Made by a program: the position numbers and the translations under genes. A DNA stretch of 22,007 bases from a virus. Below, one piece after another: positions 1 to 7,806 of the stretch (position 1 is its first letter; the number at the start of each line of letters is the position of its first letter). Location: the IMG/VR virus record IMGVR_UViG_3300037847_004731, positions 1-22,007 of that record. The stretch is one strand, 5' to 3'. The notes beneath the pieces were generated by a model, which was not told the origin of the DNA, did not search any database, and saw only the letters and a program-made list of their open reading frames with translations.

Positions 1-885
1 GAACGACAGTTCACTCAAGAGTTCGAGTGTGAGTTCTTAGGATCTGTTGATACTCTGATTGCTGCATCTAAACTCCGAACGATGGTCTATGAAGATCCGT
101 TGGAGAGACGTAATGGATTGGATGTATATGAACAACCGATACCAGACCATGAGTATGTGATGACGGTTGACGTATCTAGAGGTGTTAGCAATGACTATTC
201 TGCATTTGTTGTTGTAGATATTACCACAATTCCGTATAAAGTTGTTGCAAAGTATAAGAATAATAATATAAAACCTCTCCTCTTCCCAAATATTATAGAT
301 CCAGTTGCGCGAAGTTATAATAAAGCGTATGTACTATGCGAAGTGAATGATATTGGCGGACAGGTTGCGGATATTATGCAATTTGATCTTGAGTATGAAA
401 ATCTTCTCATGTGTGCAATGCGTGGACGTGCGGGACAAATTGTGGGTCAAGGATTTTCACACAAGTCACAGTTAGGAATCAAAATGACTTCTACTGTTAA
501 GAAGACTGGATGTTCTAACTTAAAAGCATTGATTGAAGATGATAAGTTGCTAATTAATGATTATGATATTATCGCTGAAATGACAACATTCATTCAGAAG
601 AAACAATCATTTGAGGCGGAAGAAGGATGTAATGATGACCTTGCAATGTGTCTGGTTATTTTTGCCTGGTTAGCTGTGCAAGATTATTTCAGAGAACTAA
701 CTTCTGATGATGTTAGAAAGAGAATCTTTGAGGACCAGCGCGAATCTATTGAAGAGGATATGGCGCCATTTGGTTTTATTCTGACTGGTGTTGATGATGA
801 AGATACGTATGTAGATGAGGCTGGAGATGTTTGGAATAAAGTAGATGAATATGGAGAAATGTCTTATATGTGGGAGTATAAGTAA
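1..885 (+). CDS. gp17: Terminase large subunit gp17, C-terminal part (5' end outside window)
   Basis: The reading frame is open from base 1, so the 294 residues visible are the C-terminal part of a longer protein; the first ATG (82) is internal, because the preceding codons read ERQFTQEFECEFLGSVDTLI, typical of T4-type terminases. The segment holds the RNase H-like nuclease that cuts concatemeric DNA during headful packaging. The three acidic positions are visible: Asp in TVDVSRG...DYSA (fragment residue 57), Glu in CEVNDIGG (about 114) and Asp in NDDLAMCL (about 212/213), matching the T4 gp17 nuclease triad in order and spacing. The ATPase domain lies upstream of the window. The stop (883-885) overlaps the next ATG by one base. 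It sits directly before the tail genes, as in T4 and cyanophages. Identification is firm. Confidence 0.95.
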   Translation, partial: ERQFTQEFECEFLGSVDTLIAASKLRTMVYEDPLERRNGLDVYEQPIPDHEYVMTVDVSRGVSNDYSAFVVVDITTIPYKVVAKYKNNNIKPLLFPNIIDPVARSYNKAYVLCEVNDIGGQVADIMQFDLEYENLLMCAMRGRAGQIVGQGFSHKSQLGIKMTSTVKKTGCSNLKALIEDDKLLINDYDIIAEMTTFIQKKQSFEAEEGCNDDLAMCLVIFAWLAVQDYFRELTSDDVRKRIFEDQRESIEEDMAPFGFILTGVDDEDTYVDEAGDVWNKVDEYGEMSYMWEYK

Positions 886-1082
886 TGGATGAGGAAAAGT
901 CTTTTGATTATCAAGTCAATCTCACAATACAAGATATAAGATTATTACAACATTGTGTAATGAAAAGAATTGAGATGTGGGAGGGATATCCAAAGAGACC
1001 AGCTGAAGAACAAGAACATCTATGGTACTTGAGAAATTCTCTTAATAGAATTATATTAGACTATAACTACAGAGAACTATGA
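885..1082 (+). CDS. Small conserved-looking hypothetical protein (65 aa)
   Basis: This 65-residue protein has no domain I can name. It is amphipathic and charged, with a patch PKRPAEEQEHLWYLRNSL and no signal peptide or membrane segment. Its ATG overlaps the gp17 stop by one base (TAATG) and its own stop overlaps the following ATG (ATGA), so it is translated as part of the gp17 transcript. I recall small proteins of this kind between gp17 and gp18 in other cyanomyoviruses, but no function is known to me. The tight overlap on both sides and ordinary codon use support a real gene. Confidence 0.75.
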   Translation: MDEEKSFDYQVNLTIQDIRLLQHCVMKRIEMWEGYPKRPAEEQEHLWYLRNSLNRIILDYNYREL

Positions 1083-1309
1083 TGGATATAGACGAAAATT
1101 TTTCTTTAGATCATTTGTTATTTTCCACTAGAACATGTAGAACTTGTGGCAAGGAGAAAGATTTGCTTACAGATTTTTACAAAATTAGAAAAAATAAAGT
1201 AACTCTCCCATCATCATATTCATATGAATGTAAAGCTTGCACTATAAAACGTGTGATGGATTCGAGAAGAAATGATAGACCATCACAGAATGACTATCCA
1301 GACTGGTAA
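1079..1309 (+). CDS. Small zinc-ribbon-like protein (76 aa)
   Basis: Two CxxC pairs are visible, CRTCGKEKDLLTDFY near residues 19-33 and ECKACTIKR near 50-58, spaced as in a treble-clef or zinc-ribbon fold binding one zinc. Similar short CxxC/CxxC proteins in phages are often labelled HNH-like or recombination-endonuclease-like, but the His/Asn residues of an HNH nuclease are not evident, so nuclease activity is not claimed. A DNA- or RNA-binding role is an inference. The start overlaps the previous stop (ATGA at 1079-1082); a second ATG follows at once (1082), so initiation could be one codon later. It is the last gene of the gp17 group, before an 82-base gap with a late promoter. Confidence 0.75.
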   Translation: MMDIDENFSLDHLLFSTRTCRTCGKEKDLLTDFYKIRKNKVTLPSSYSYECKACTIKRVMDSRRNDRPSQNDYPDW

Positions 1310-1350
1310 AGGGTTCATGCATTGTTTTCCCTCTGAAGAAGGGGTAAATA

Positions 1351-1357
1351 ATAAATA
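1351..1357 (+). promoter_or_regulatory. Predicted late promoter (ATAAATA) for gp18
   Basis: The gap before gp18 contains AATAATAAATAG, matching the T4 late-promoter core TATAAATA used by gp55-containing polymerase. T4 spacing would put the start near 1363, giving a leader of about 29 bases with TAGAGG (1378-1383) eight bases before the gp18 ATG. The match is by motif and position only. Confidence 0.7.
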
Positions 1358-1361
1358 GTTT

Positions 1362-1377
1362 TGAGAAAAAAATCTCA
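1362..1377 (+). other. Short hairpin at the predicted 5' end of the gp18 mRNA
   Basis: TGAGA (1362-1366) and TCTCA (1373-1377) form a 5-bp perfect stem around a loop of six A residues. It would sit at the very 5' end of the late transcript if the promoter at 1351 is used. Such 5' stems can protect mRNA from decay; that role is inferred and the stem is short. Confidence 0.35.
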
Positions 1378-1391
1378 TAGAGGTATAAAAC

Positions 1392-3389
1392 ATGGCATTA
1401 GCTTCTCCTGGAGTACTAGTCAAAGAGGTTGATTTTACAGCAACAGTTAACGTAGCAGATCAAAATATTGGTGTTATTTCTATTGCTGCTGAAAAGGGAC
1501 CTACTGATCAAGTAACTTACATCTCAAGCGAGAGAGAATTAGTAGAAATATTTGGTGAACCAAACAAGTACAATTACGAATCTTGGTTTGCTGCGAGTAC
1601 AATCATCCAATACGGTGCTGTTGCTGCAGTCATCCGCCCAGTCGCTTCTGGTCTTGGATTAAATAACGCAAACATTGTAAGAGCTGGTACAAGTTTGACC
1701 AATCTCTTAATTAAGAACAAAGATGAATTTGAATCTGGTACTCCAGGTGCATATGAGTGGGCAGCAAGAACTCCTGGTACTAACTTCAACGGAATTTCTG
1801 TTGCGGTTGTTGACCACGGTGCAGACCAAAGAGTTACTGCAACTGGTCACGGTTTGACATCATCAGATTTAGGAAAGTATGTTCAGTGGACTACTGGAGG
1901 AGTTGTTTATAAGGCTAACGTATTTGCAATTCCAGATGCTAACACTCTAGATATTACTCTTTGGGATACAACAAAGAGACTAACTGGTACTGAAGCATTA
2001 GTTGAAGCAGATAGCACAGCAGTTGCTACAGTTTCTGCAATAGTATCTGATGATGTGTATGCTACACTAGAATATGCACCTGGACTTAAGTGGACTTCAA
2101 TTGCTCCACAACCAGGAACATCTGCAAGTGTAAAAGAAGCAGGTGGTAAGTATGACGAATTCCACATTGCTGTAATTGATACAGATGGTATTTACAGTGG
2201 TGTTAAGAACAGTGTTCTAGAGACTCTTACTTTTGTATCTAAAGCATCTGATGCAAAATCTGATTCTGGTGATGCACTTTACTGGAATAAGGTAGTTACG
2301 AATCAATCATCATTTGTGTATGCCGGAAGTGAAACTTTCGCTGACTCTGGTGATCAACTAGCACTTGCTGGTCAATCTGGTACAGCAACTGATATTGGTG
2401 GTGCTCAACTAAATGCAACATTTAAGTTGTTCTCATTCTCTGGTGCATCTACCGAGTCACGTAAACTTGCTAGTGGTGCTGAGTATGATTGGGCAAATAG
2501 TGCAGCAGCGATTCAAGATGCTGTTGTTGATGGATACGATTTGGTAGAAGATCCAGAAATTTTTGGAGATATTGATTTCCTAATTCCTGGTAAAATAACT
2601 GCTTCTGCTGTTGTTAGACTAATTGCAATCGCTGATAAGAGAAGAGATTGTATTGTAGTTGCTTCTCCTGAAAGAAGTGATGTAATCAACTCAAATAGTT
2701 CTACCAAGAAGACTGACGATATCATCTCATTCTTCAAGACTCTACCAAGCACCTCGTACGCTATTTACGATTCTGGTTATAAGTACATTTATGATAAGTA
2801 CAATGATGTTTATCGTTATGTTCCATGTGCTGCTGATGTAGCAGGTCTTTGCTTATCAACTACACTCAACTCAGAAACTTGGTTCTCTCCTGCTGGTTAT
2901 AACAGAGGACAGGTTCGTAATGCAACCAAACTTGCATACTCACCAAGACAAGCTGAAAGAGATAGACTATACACAAATAGAGTAAACCCAATTGTTGCTT
3001 TCCCTGGTCAGGGTATTGTATTATTCGGTGATAAAACCGCTCTCGCATCTCCTAGTGCATTTGACAGAATTAATGTTCGTCGTTTGTTTATTGAACTTGA
3101 GAAGAACATTGCACAGTTCTCGAAATATCAACTCTTTGAGATCAATGATGAATTGACGAGATCTGGATTTAGAGCCGCCGTTGAACCTTATCTAAGAGGT
3201 ATTCAAGGAAGAAGAGGTATCTACGACTTCTTGGTTGTTTGTGATACTTCAAACAACACTGGAGATGTTATTGACAGAAATGAGTTGGTTGCTGAAATCT
3301 TCATCAAACCAGCGCGTTCTATCAACTACATCACAATTTCTTTCGTAGCGACTAGAACTGGTGTTTCTTTCAATGAGTTAATTAACTGA
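1392..3389 (+). CDS. gp18: Tail sheath protein gp18
   Basis: This is the contractile tail sheath subunit, which stacks in rings around the tail tube and contracts on infection. The 665-residue length is close to T4 gp18 (659 aa). The N-terminus MALASPGVLVKEVDFT and the C-terminal segment around KPARSINYITISFVATRTG, which builds the polymerising core, are typical of myovirus sheath proteins. Residues roughly 100-370 are Gly/Ser/Thr/Ala-rich and beta-like and correspond to the variable, surface-exposed middle domains. It has its own late promoter (ATAAATA at 1351) and a Shine-Dalgarno TAGAGG eight bases before the ATG. The tube gene gp19 follows after 41 bases, as in T4. The minus-strand frames opposite are shadows. 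Confidence 0.95.
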   Translation: MALASPGVLVKEVDFTATVNVADQNIGVISIAAEKGPTDQVTYISSERELVEIFGEPNKYNYESWFAASTIIQYGAVAAVIRPVASGLGLNNANIVRAGTSLTNLLIKNKDEFESGTPGAYEWAARTPGTNFNGISVAVVDHGADQRVTATGHGLTSSDLGKYVQWTTGGVVYKANVFAIPDANTLDITLWDTTKRLTGTEALVEADSTAVATVSAIVSDDVYATLEYAPGLKWTSIAPQPGTSASVKEAGGKYDEFHIAVIDTDGIYSGVKNSVLETLTFVSKASDAKSDSGDALYWNKVVTNQSSFVYAGSETFADSGDQLALAGQSGTATDIGGAQLNATFKLFSFSGASTESRKLASGAEYDWANSAAAIQDAVVDGYDLVEDPEIFGDIDFLIPGKITASAVVRLIAIADKRRDCIVVASPERSDVINSNSSTKKTDDIISFFKTLPSTSYAIYDSGYKYIYDKYNDVYRYVPCAADVAGLCLSTTLNSETWFSPAGYNRGQVRNATKLAYSPRQAERDRLYTNRVNPIVAFPGQGIVLFGDKTALASPSAFDRINVRRLFIELEKNIAQFSKYQLFEINDELTRSGFRAAVEPYLRGIQGRRGIYDFLVVCDTSNNTGDVIDRNELVAEIFIKPARSINYITISFVATRTGVSFNELIN

Positions 3390-3430
3390 TTTCTATTTTT
3401 TCGACAAAACACTACTAGGAGACAACAAAA

Positions 3431-4072
3431 ATGGCTAGAGGTATTTCAGAGTTTAAAACTAAACTAATTAATGGAGGCGCCAGACCCAATCTATTTCTGG
3501 TCCGCCTCAATTTCCCAACAACACTAAGTCAAATTGCTGACATCGAAGCAGTCGATTCATCAAATATTTTGACTGAAAGAGCAGAGTTTCTTGTAAAAAC
3601 TGCTCAACTTCCTGCTTCAACAATCGGAACAATTGATGTTCCTTTCAGAGGAAGAATGCTAAAGGTTGCTGGTGACAGAACTTTTGAACCATGGTCCGTA
3701 ACAGTCGTCAATGACGGCGAGTTCGGTATTCGTAAAGCATTCGAAACATGGTCAAGAGGTATCAATGCTCTAACTGAGAACGTATCGCAACTCGGTTATG
3801 GTGATGATAATCCTGGTTATTGTGTAGACCTTGAGGTATTCCAACTCAGCAGAGATAAGAAGACTCCAAACAAAACACCAACTAACATCACTGCTGCTGG
3901 TGTTGATGGTATGGATGTCGTCCGTGCATATAAGTTCTATGATGCATGGCCTTCTTCACTATCCGCAATTGATCTTTCCTATGAATCAAATGATCAGATT
4001 GAGGAATTCACTGTTGAATTCCAATACAACTACTACGAGGCTTCCAATCCAAGCCTTGATACTGGTGTCTGA
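3431..4072 (+). CDS. gp19: Tail tube protein gp19
   Basis: This encodes the tail tube subunit, whose hexamers form the inner conduit for DNA ejection within the sheath. Placement immediately after gp18 and before the portal matches T4 gp18-gp19-gp20. The N-terminus MARGISEFKTKLINGGARPN, the segment VPFRGRMLKVAGDRTFEPWSVTV and the C-terminal QIEEFTVEFQYNYYEA resemble T4-type tube proteins. It is longer than T4 gp19 (213 against 163 aa), as I recall for cyanophage homologues. A Shine-Dalgarno AGGAGA (3417-3422) lies eight bases before the ATG; no late-promoter box is visible in the 41-base gap, so it is probably cotranscribed with gp18. The TGA stop is followed at once by TAA and overlaps the next late promoter. 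Confidence 0.93.
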   Translation: MARGISEFKTKLINGGARPNLFLVRLNFPTTLSQIADIEAVDSSNILTERAEFLVKTAQLPASTIGTIDVPFRGRMLKVAGDRTFEPWSVTVVNDGEFGIRKAFETWSRGINALTENVSQLGYGDDNPGYCVDLEVFQLSRDKKTPNKTPTNITAAGVDGMDVVRAYKFYDAWPSSLSAIDLSYESNDQIEEFTVEFQYNYYEASNPSLDTGV

Positions 4073-4078
4073 TAAATA
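4072..4078 (+). promoter_or_regulatory. Predicted late promoter (ATAAATA) for gp20
   Basis: GATAAATAG spans the gp19 stop: the final A of TGA (4070-4072) is the first base of ATAAATA. T4 spacing predicts a start near 4084 and a leader of about 22 bases before the portal ATG. No Shine-Dalgarno at normal spacing is seen; AGGAAG at 4081-4086 is 19 bases from the ATG. Confidence 0.7.
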
Positions 4079-4105
4079 GTAGGAAGAATACACGCATATT
4101 ATACT

Positions 4106-5746
4106 ATGTCCCAATTATTTGGATTTTCAATTGAGGAGCGTAAAAAGAAAGAAAAACTTTTTTCACCCGCTCCTCCCAATAATGATGATGGCACCTCCAC
4201 AGTAGCTGCAGGTGCCTATTTTGGTCAGTATGTAGATATTGATGGAATTCCAAAGAATAATAATGACTTTGATCTGATCAAAAAATACAGAGAGATTGCT
4301 CTACATCCAGAGTGTGATAGTGCTATTGATGATATCATCAATGAATCTATTAGTAGTGACTTAGATTTTGCTCCAGTTAAAATTGAACTAAGTAATCTAG
4401 AAGTCAGCGAAAAAATTAAAAAACAAGTTAGAGAAGAATTTGATTATATTTTACGTTTATTGGATTTTGATAAAAGGTGTCACGATATTTTCCGTAGATG
4501 GTACATCGATGGAAGACTTCACTATCATAAGATGATCGACTTTGATAATCCTGCAGAGGGTATCAAAGAGTTGAGATATATTGACGCACTTAAAATTAAA
4601 AAAGTAAGAGAAGTAATTAAGAAAAAACCTAACGTCTCTCAAGTAGAAATAGGACCAGCGGGAGAAAAATATGATTATGGTGAAGTACTTGAATATTATA
4701 TGTACTTCCCACACGGATATAAAGCAACTCAAGCAAAAGGATTAAAAATTGCTTCAGATGCAATTACATTCGTAAACTCTGGTTTGATGGATCATAATAG
4801 AAATAGTGTCCTATCATTCCTACACAAAGCAATTAAGGCGGTAAATCAACTCCGTATGATTGAAGATTCTCTCGTTATCTACAGATTATCACGTGCTCCA
4901 GAACGTAGAATTTTCTATATTGACGTTGGTAATCTACCAAAAATGAAAGCGGAACAATACCTTAGAGAGGTTATGAATCGCTACCGTAATAAGTTAGTTT
5001 ATGATTCAAACACTGGTGAAGTACGTGATGATCGTAAACATATGAGTATGCTAGAAGATTTCTGGTTGCCTCGTAGAGAGGGTGGTCGTGGTACTGAGAT
5101 TACCACACTTCCTGGTGGACAGAATTTAGGTGAACTAGAGGATGTCAAGTATTTCCAGAAAAAACTTTATAAGTCTTTGAACATTCCTCTTTCAAGACTT
5201 GAACAAGAATCGTCTTTCACAATCGGAAGAACAAACGAAATCACTAGGGACGAACTTAAGTTTGCTAAATTTGTTGGTCGTCTTCGTAAAAAATTCTCAG
5301 AACTATTCCACGATTTATTAAAAACTCAACTAGTTCTTAAGGGTATTATGACCCTTGAGGATTGGGATGATCTTAAAGAAAATATTCAATATGATTATAT
5401 CTTTGACAACCATTTTACAGAATTAAAGAATAATGAATTACTAACAGAAAGATTAAATTCTGTTGGCTTGATGGAACCCTATATAGGAAAGTACTTCTCA
5501 GTGGAGTACATCCGTAAACAAGTTTTACAATTTACCGATGAAGAGATTGAAGAACTTGATCTACAAATAGATAAAGAAAGACAACTCGGAATTATTCAGG
5601 ATCCCATGCAAATGATGGATCAAATGGGTGGAGAACAACCAGCGCTTCCTGGTGGCGGTGGTGCTGATGCGGAAGCAGGATCTGATTTAGATAGTGCTTT
5701 CTCTGCAGCTATCTCACCTTCTGATTATAACAAAGGTAATATTTGA
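4106..5746 (+). CDS. gp20: Portal vertex protein gp20
   Basis: This is the portal subunit, a dodecameric ring at one capsid vertex that initiates head assembly and passes DNA during packaging and ejection. The 546 residues match T4 gp20 (524 aa) closely. Recognisable segments include LIKKYREIALHPECDSAIDD, DIFRRWYIDGRLHYHKMIDF, and the stem region VIYRLSRAPERRIFYIDVGN, conserved in T4-like portals and the reason gp20 serves as a cyanophage marker gene. The C-terminus ends in a low-complexity tail (MQMMDQMGGEQPALPGGGG..., then Ala/Asp/Ser). It lies between gp19 and the core genes as in T4, with a late promoter overlapping the previous stop. Its TGA again leads straight into TAA and another late promoter. 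Confidence 0.96.
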   Translation: MSQLFGFSIEERKKKEKLFSPAPPNNDDGTSTVAAGAYFGQYVDIDGIPKNNNDFDLIKKYREIALHPECDSAIDDIINESISSDLDFAPVKIELSNLEVSEKIKKQVREEFDYILRLLDFDKRCHDIFRRWYIDGRLHYHKMIDFDNPAEGIKELRYIDALKIKKVREVIKKKPNVSQVEIGPAGEKYDYGEVLEYYMYFPHGYKATQAKGLKIASDAITFVNSGLMDHNRNSVLSFLHKAIKAVNQLRMIEDSLVIYRLSRAPERRIFYIDVGNLPKMKAEQYLREVMNRYRNKLVYDSNTGEVRDDRKHMSMLEDFWLPRREGGRGTEITTLPGGQNLGELEDVKYFQKKLYKSLNIPLSRLEQESSFTIGRTNEITRDELKFAKFVGRLRKKFSELFHDLLKTQLVLKGIMTLEDWDDLKENIQYDYIFDNHFTELKNNELLTERLNSVGLMEPYIGKYFSVEYIRKQVLQFTDEEIEELDLQIDKERQLGIIQDPMQMMDQMGGEQPALPGGGGADAEAGSDLDSAFSAAISPSDYNKGNI

Positions 5747-5752
5747 TAAATA
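5746..5752 (+). promoter_or_regulatory. Predicted late promoter (ATAAATA) for gp67-gp21
   Basis: TTTGATAAATAATAA: the last base of the gp20 TGA (5744-5746) starts ATAAATA. With T4 spacing the start would be near 5758, leaving a leader of only about 14 bases before the gp67 ATG at 5772, without a Shine-Dalgarno sequence. Confidence 0.65.
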
Positions 5753-5771
5753 ATAAAAACTATCAGTTATT

Positions 5772-6026
5772 ATGACTACTGTATCCCAAGAAATCGTTGA
5801 TGCGATTCTAAATAAAGATAACATCAATGCGAATGAAAAAATTTATGATGCGCTTTATGGAAAAAGTTCGGAAGAACTAGAAGCCCGTAAAGTGCAAATT
5901 GCAAAACATTTTTTTGATCCTGATAAGTTAGACGATCAGGATACTGAAGTCAATTTAAAAGATGAGACTCCAGAAGAACCTGAAGCATCTATAGAAGAAC
6001 CAGAATCAACTACAGAAGAACAATGA
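5772..6026 (+). CDS. gp67: Prohead core protein gp67 (PIP-like)
   Basis: This 84-residue protein has a helical N-terminal half (SQEIVDAILNKDNINANEKI, then ARKVQIAKHFFD) and a strongly acidic C-terminal half rich in Glu, Asp, Pro and Thr. That architecture and length match T4 gp67, an 80-residue acidic core protein (precursor of internal peptides), which also has an I-x-A-I helix, a K-x-x-IA-x-x-F motif and an acidic tail. It sits between portal and protease as in T4. In T4 it is part of the scaffolding core and is degraded by gp21. Its stop overlaps the gp21 start (ATGA), implying translational coupling. Sequence similarity is low by eye, so the call leans on position and shape. Confidence 0.75.
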   Translation: MTTVSQEIVDAILNKDNINANEKIYDALYGKSSEELEARKVQIAKHFFDPDKLDDQDTEVNLKDETPEEPEASIEEPESTTEEQ

Positions 6027-6676
6027 AACTTATCTCCGAAGAAATTGTAGACGTTAAATTTATCACCGAATCAAATGATAGTGGCAAAAAGTCACATTTC
6101 ATTGAGGGTGTCTTCCTACAATCCGAAATTAAAAATCGTAATGGTAGGATGTATCCTTTCGACACTCTAAGTCGTGAAGTTGGTAAGTATAATGAAAACT
6201 ATATTCAAAGAGGTAGAGCTCTAGGTGAGTTGGGTCATCCTGATGGTCCATCTATTAATCTAGATCGTGTTTCACATAAAATCGTTTCTCTCCAAGCAGA
6301 AGGTAGAAACTTCATTGGAAAGGCAAAAATTCTTGAGACCCCCATGGGTAGAATCGCAAAGAATCTACTTGATGAGGGTGTAAAACTCGGAGTTTCTTCA
6401 AGAGGACTTGGTTCTATTGAAAGAAAAGGCGACATGAACGTTGTTAAAGACGATTTTATGCTTTCTACTGCTGCTGATATTGTGGCAGATCCTTCCGCTC
6501 CCGATGCTTTTGTTGAGGGAATCATGGAGGGCGTGGAGTGGATTTGGTCAAACGGTGTGTGGCAAGAGTCACAACTCGCGAGATCAAAATCATATATTGA
6601 TAATTCTCCGCAACATGAACTAGTAGAAAGACAATTAAAAGTATTTGAAAGTCTTTTACGTAACATTCAACTTTAA
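6023..6676 (+). CDS. gp21: Prohead core protease gp21
   Basis: This is the maturation serine protease (peptidase family S80/U9) that cleaves scaffold and capsid proteins at (L/I)-x-E sites after prohead assembly. Conserved T4 gp21 blocks are clear: LQSEIKNRNGRMYP, ALGELGHPDGPSINLDRVSH with His at residue 72, KLGVSSRGLGSI with the candidate nucleophile Ser at 125/126, and AADIVADPSAPDAFVEGI, probably supplying the Asp. At 217 residues it equals the T4 enzyme (212 aa). The ATG overlaps the gp67 stop. It is immediately followed by its substrates, scaffold gp22 and capsid gp23. Its TAA stop is followed by a second TAA and merges with the gp22 late promoter. Confidence 0.95.
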   Translation: MKLISEEIVDVKFITESNDSGKKSHFIEGVFLQSEIKNRNGRMYPFDTLSREVGKYNENYIQRGRALGELGHPDGPSINLDRVSHKIVSLQAEGRNFIGKAKILETPMGRIAKNLLDEGVKLGVSSRGLGSIERKGDMNVVKDDFMLSTAADIVADPSAPDAFVEGIMEGVEWIWSNGVWQESQLARSKSYIDNSPQHELVERQLKVFESLLRNIQL

Positions 6677-6682
6677 TAAATA
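6676..6682 (+). promoter_or_regulatory. Predicted late promoter (ATAAATA) for gp22
   Basis: TTTAATAAATATT: the last base of the gp21 TAA stop (6674-6676) begins ATAAATA. T4 spacing predicts a start near 6688 and a leader of about 31 bases, with AGAGG (6707-6711) a few bases before the gp22 ATG. Confidence 0.7.
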
Positions 6683-6718
6683 TTATTAGAAAATACCATT
6701 TTCTTTAGAGGGAAACCC

Positions 6719-7747
6719 ATGTCCGATAAAAATATTGAATTAGAAGAGTCTTCGGTAACTTCAAACGCAAGTGCCGCAGATCCAATGCCAAAGATTGATA
6801 ACACTGTTCCAGGTCAGACTGGTTCTGCTGAAGATCTTGGCGGTCCGCTAACCAAAACTGCACCTGGAACAGAAGAAACTCCTGGTAAGAAAGTTTCTGC
6901 GAAAGCATCGAAAATTTCTAACAGAGTTAATCAAGGTGCTGGTGCTCCTGATCCAATGCCAACTCTCCAAGGTTCCGCACCTGGTCAAGCTGGTATGAAG
7001 GAAAGCGAAGAAGTAGAACCAGAAATGTCTATCGATGTTAAAGATGACGTTGAAGCACTTCTTCGTGGAGAAGAGTTCTCTGAGGAGTTCAAGTTTAAAG
7101 CATCAACAATCTTTGAAGCTGCTGTAAAGGCTAAAGTTGTTGAAGAAGTTGAGAAACTTGAAAAAGTCTACGAGGAGAAACTCGAAGCACAGGTTGCAGA
7201 GATGAAAGAATCTCTAGAAACCAAAGTTGAAGCCCACCTTGAGTATGCTACTGAACAGTGGGTTAATGAAAACAAGATCGCTATTGACAGCGGTCTCCGC
7301 AGTGACTTGACCGAAGAGTTCATTCTTGGACTTAAGAACCTCTTCGAAGAACATTATGTCGATATCCCTGAAGATAAGTATGATGTTCTCGGCGAAATGT
7401 CCGAGAAATTAGATCAAATGGAAGTGAAACTCAACGAGCAAATCGAGACAAACGTTGAGCTCAATCAGACGATCGGAAACTATATTAAAAATGGAGTAAT
7501 TGCAGAAATTTCCGAGGGTCTTGCTCAGACACAAAAAGAAAAGCTTACCTCTTTAGCAGAAGGTGTTGAGTTCGTTAGTGAAGAATCTTATCGTGAAAAG
7601 ATCGAAACGATCAAGGAAAATTATTTCCCTAAGACACAAGCATCTTCTACGGAAGATCTAGTCGAACAGAAGACTGAAACTACTGTTTCTGATCCTTCAA
7701 GTCCAATGGCTGCTTATGAAGCTGCCCTTAGAAGATGGACTAAGTGA
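6719..7747 (+). CDS. gp22: Prohead scaffold (major core) protein gp22
   Basis: This is the assembly scaffold that fills the prohead and is degraded by gp21 during maturation. Position between gp21 and gp23 is diagnostic. The first 95 residues are a low-complexity, probably disordered region holding two copies of a DPMP...PGQxG motif (residues 21-35 and 78-92). Residues about 100-310 are Glu/Lys-rich with coiled-coil character, such as KAKVVEEVEKLEKVYEEKLE, as expected for a scaffold. The C-terminus SSPMAAYEAALRRW resembles the capsid-contacting C-terminal helix of T4-like gp22. The length (342 aa) is somewhat above T4 gp22 (269 aa), mainly from the N-terminal region. A Shine-Dalgarno AGAGG precedes the ATG. 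Confidence 0.92.
   Translation: MSDKNIELEESSVTSNASAADPMPKIDNTVPGQTGSAEDLGGPLTKTAPGTEETPGKKVSAKASKISNRVNQGAGAPDPMPTLQGSAPGQAGMKESEEVEPEMSIDVKDDVEALLRGEEFSEEFKFKASTIFEAAVKAKVVEEVEKLEKVYEEKLEAQVAEMKESLETKVEAHLEYATEQWVNENKIAIDSGLRSDLTEEFILGLKNLFEEHYVDIPEDKYDVLGEMSEKLDQMEVKLNEQIETNVELNQTIGNYIKNGVIAEISEGLAQTQKEKLTSLAEGVEFVSEESYREKIETIKENYFPKTQASSTEDLVEQKTETTVSDPSSPMAAYEAALRRWTK
6779..6994 (+). repeat. Duplicated DPMP...PGQxG motif in gp22
   Basis: Two 15-residue copies lie 42 residues apart in the gp22 N-terminus: DPMPKIDNTVPGQTG (6779-6823) and DPMPTLQGSAPGQAG (6950-6994). Codons for DPMP are nearly identical (gatccaatgcca in both), which suggests duplication or strong constraint. Confidence 0.6.
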
Positions 7748-7755
7748 CATCTTTA

Positions 7756-7762
7756 CTAAATA
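7756..7762 (+). promoter_or_regulatory. Predicted late promoter (CTAAATA) for gp23
   Basis: ACTAAATAATC lies nine bases after the gp22 stop. CTAAATA is a one-base variant of the late box used elsewhere in this window. T4 spacing gives a start near 7768 and a leader of about 39 bases, with a good Shine-Dalgarno AGGAGA (7792-7797) nine bases before the gp23 ATG. Confidence 0.65.
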
Positions 7763-7806
7763 ATCTTAGATTCCTAACATAACAAACAACTAGGAGAAAA
7801 TCCAAA

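Noticed and set aside
3831-4079. 82-residue frame overlapping gp19
   Set aside because: It is a shifted reading of the gp19 coding region with no ribosome site and no family resemblance.
6235-6666. 143-residue minus-strand frame opposite gp21
   Set aside because: It lies wholly opposite gp21, and every supported gene in the window is on the plus strand.
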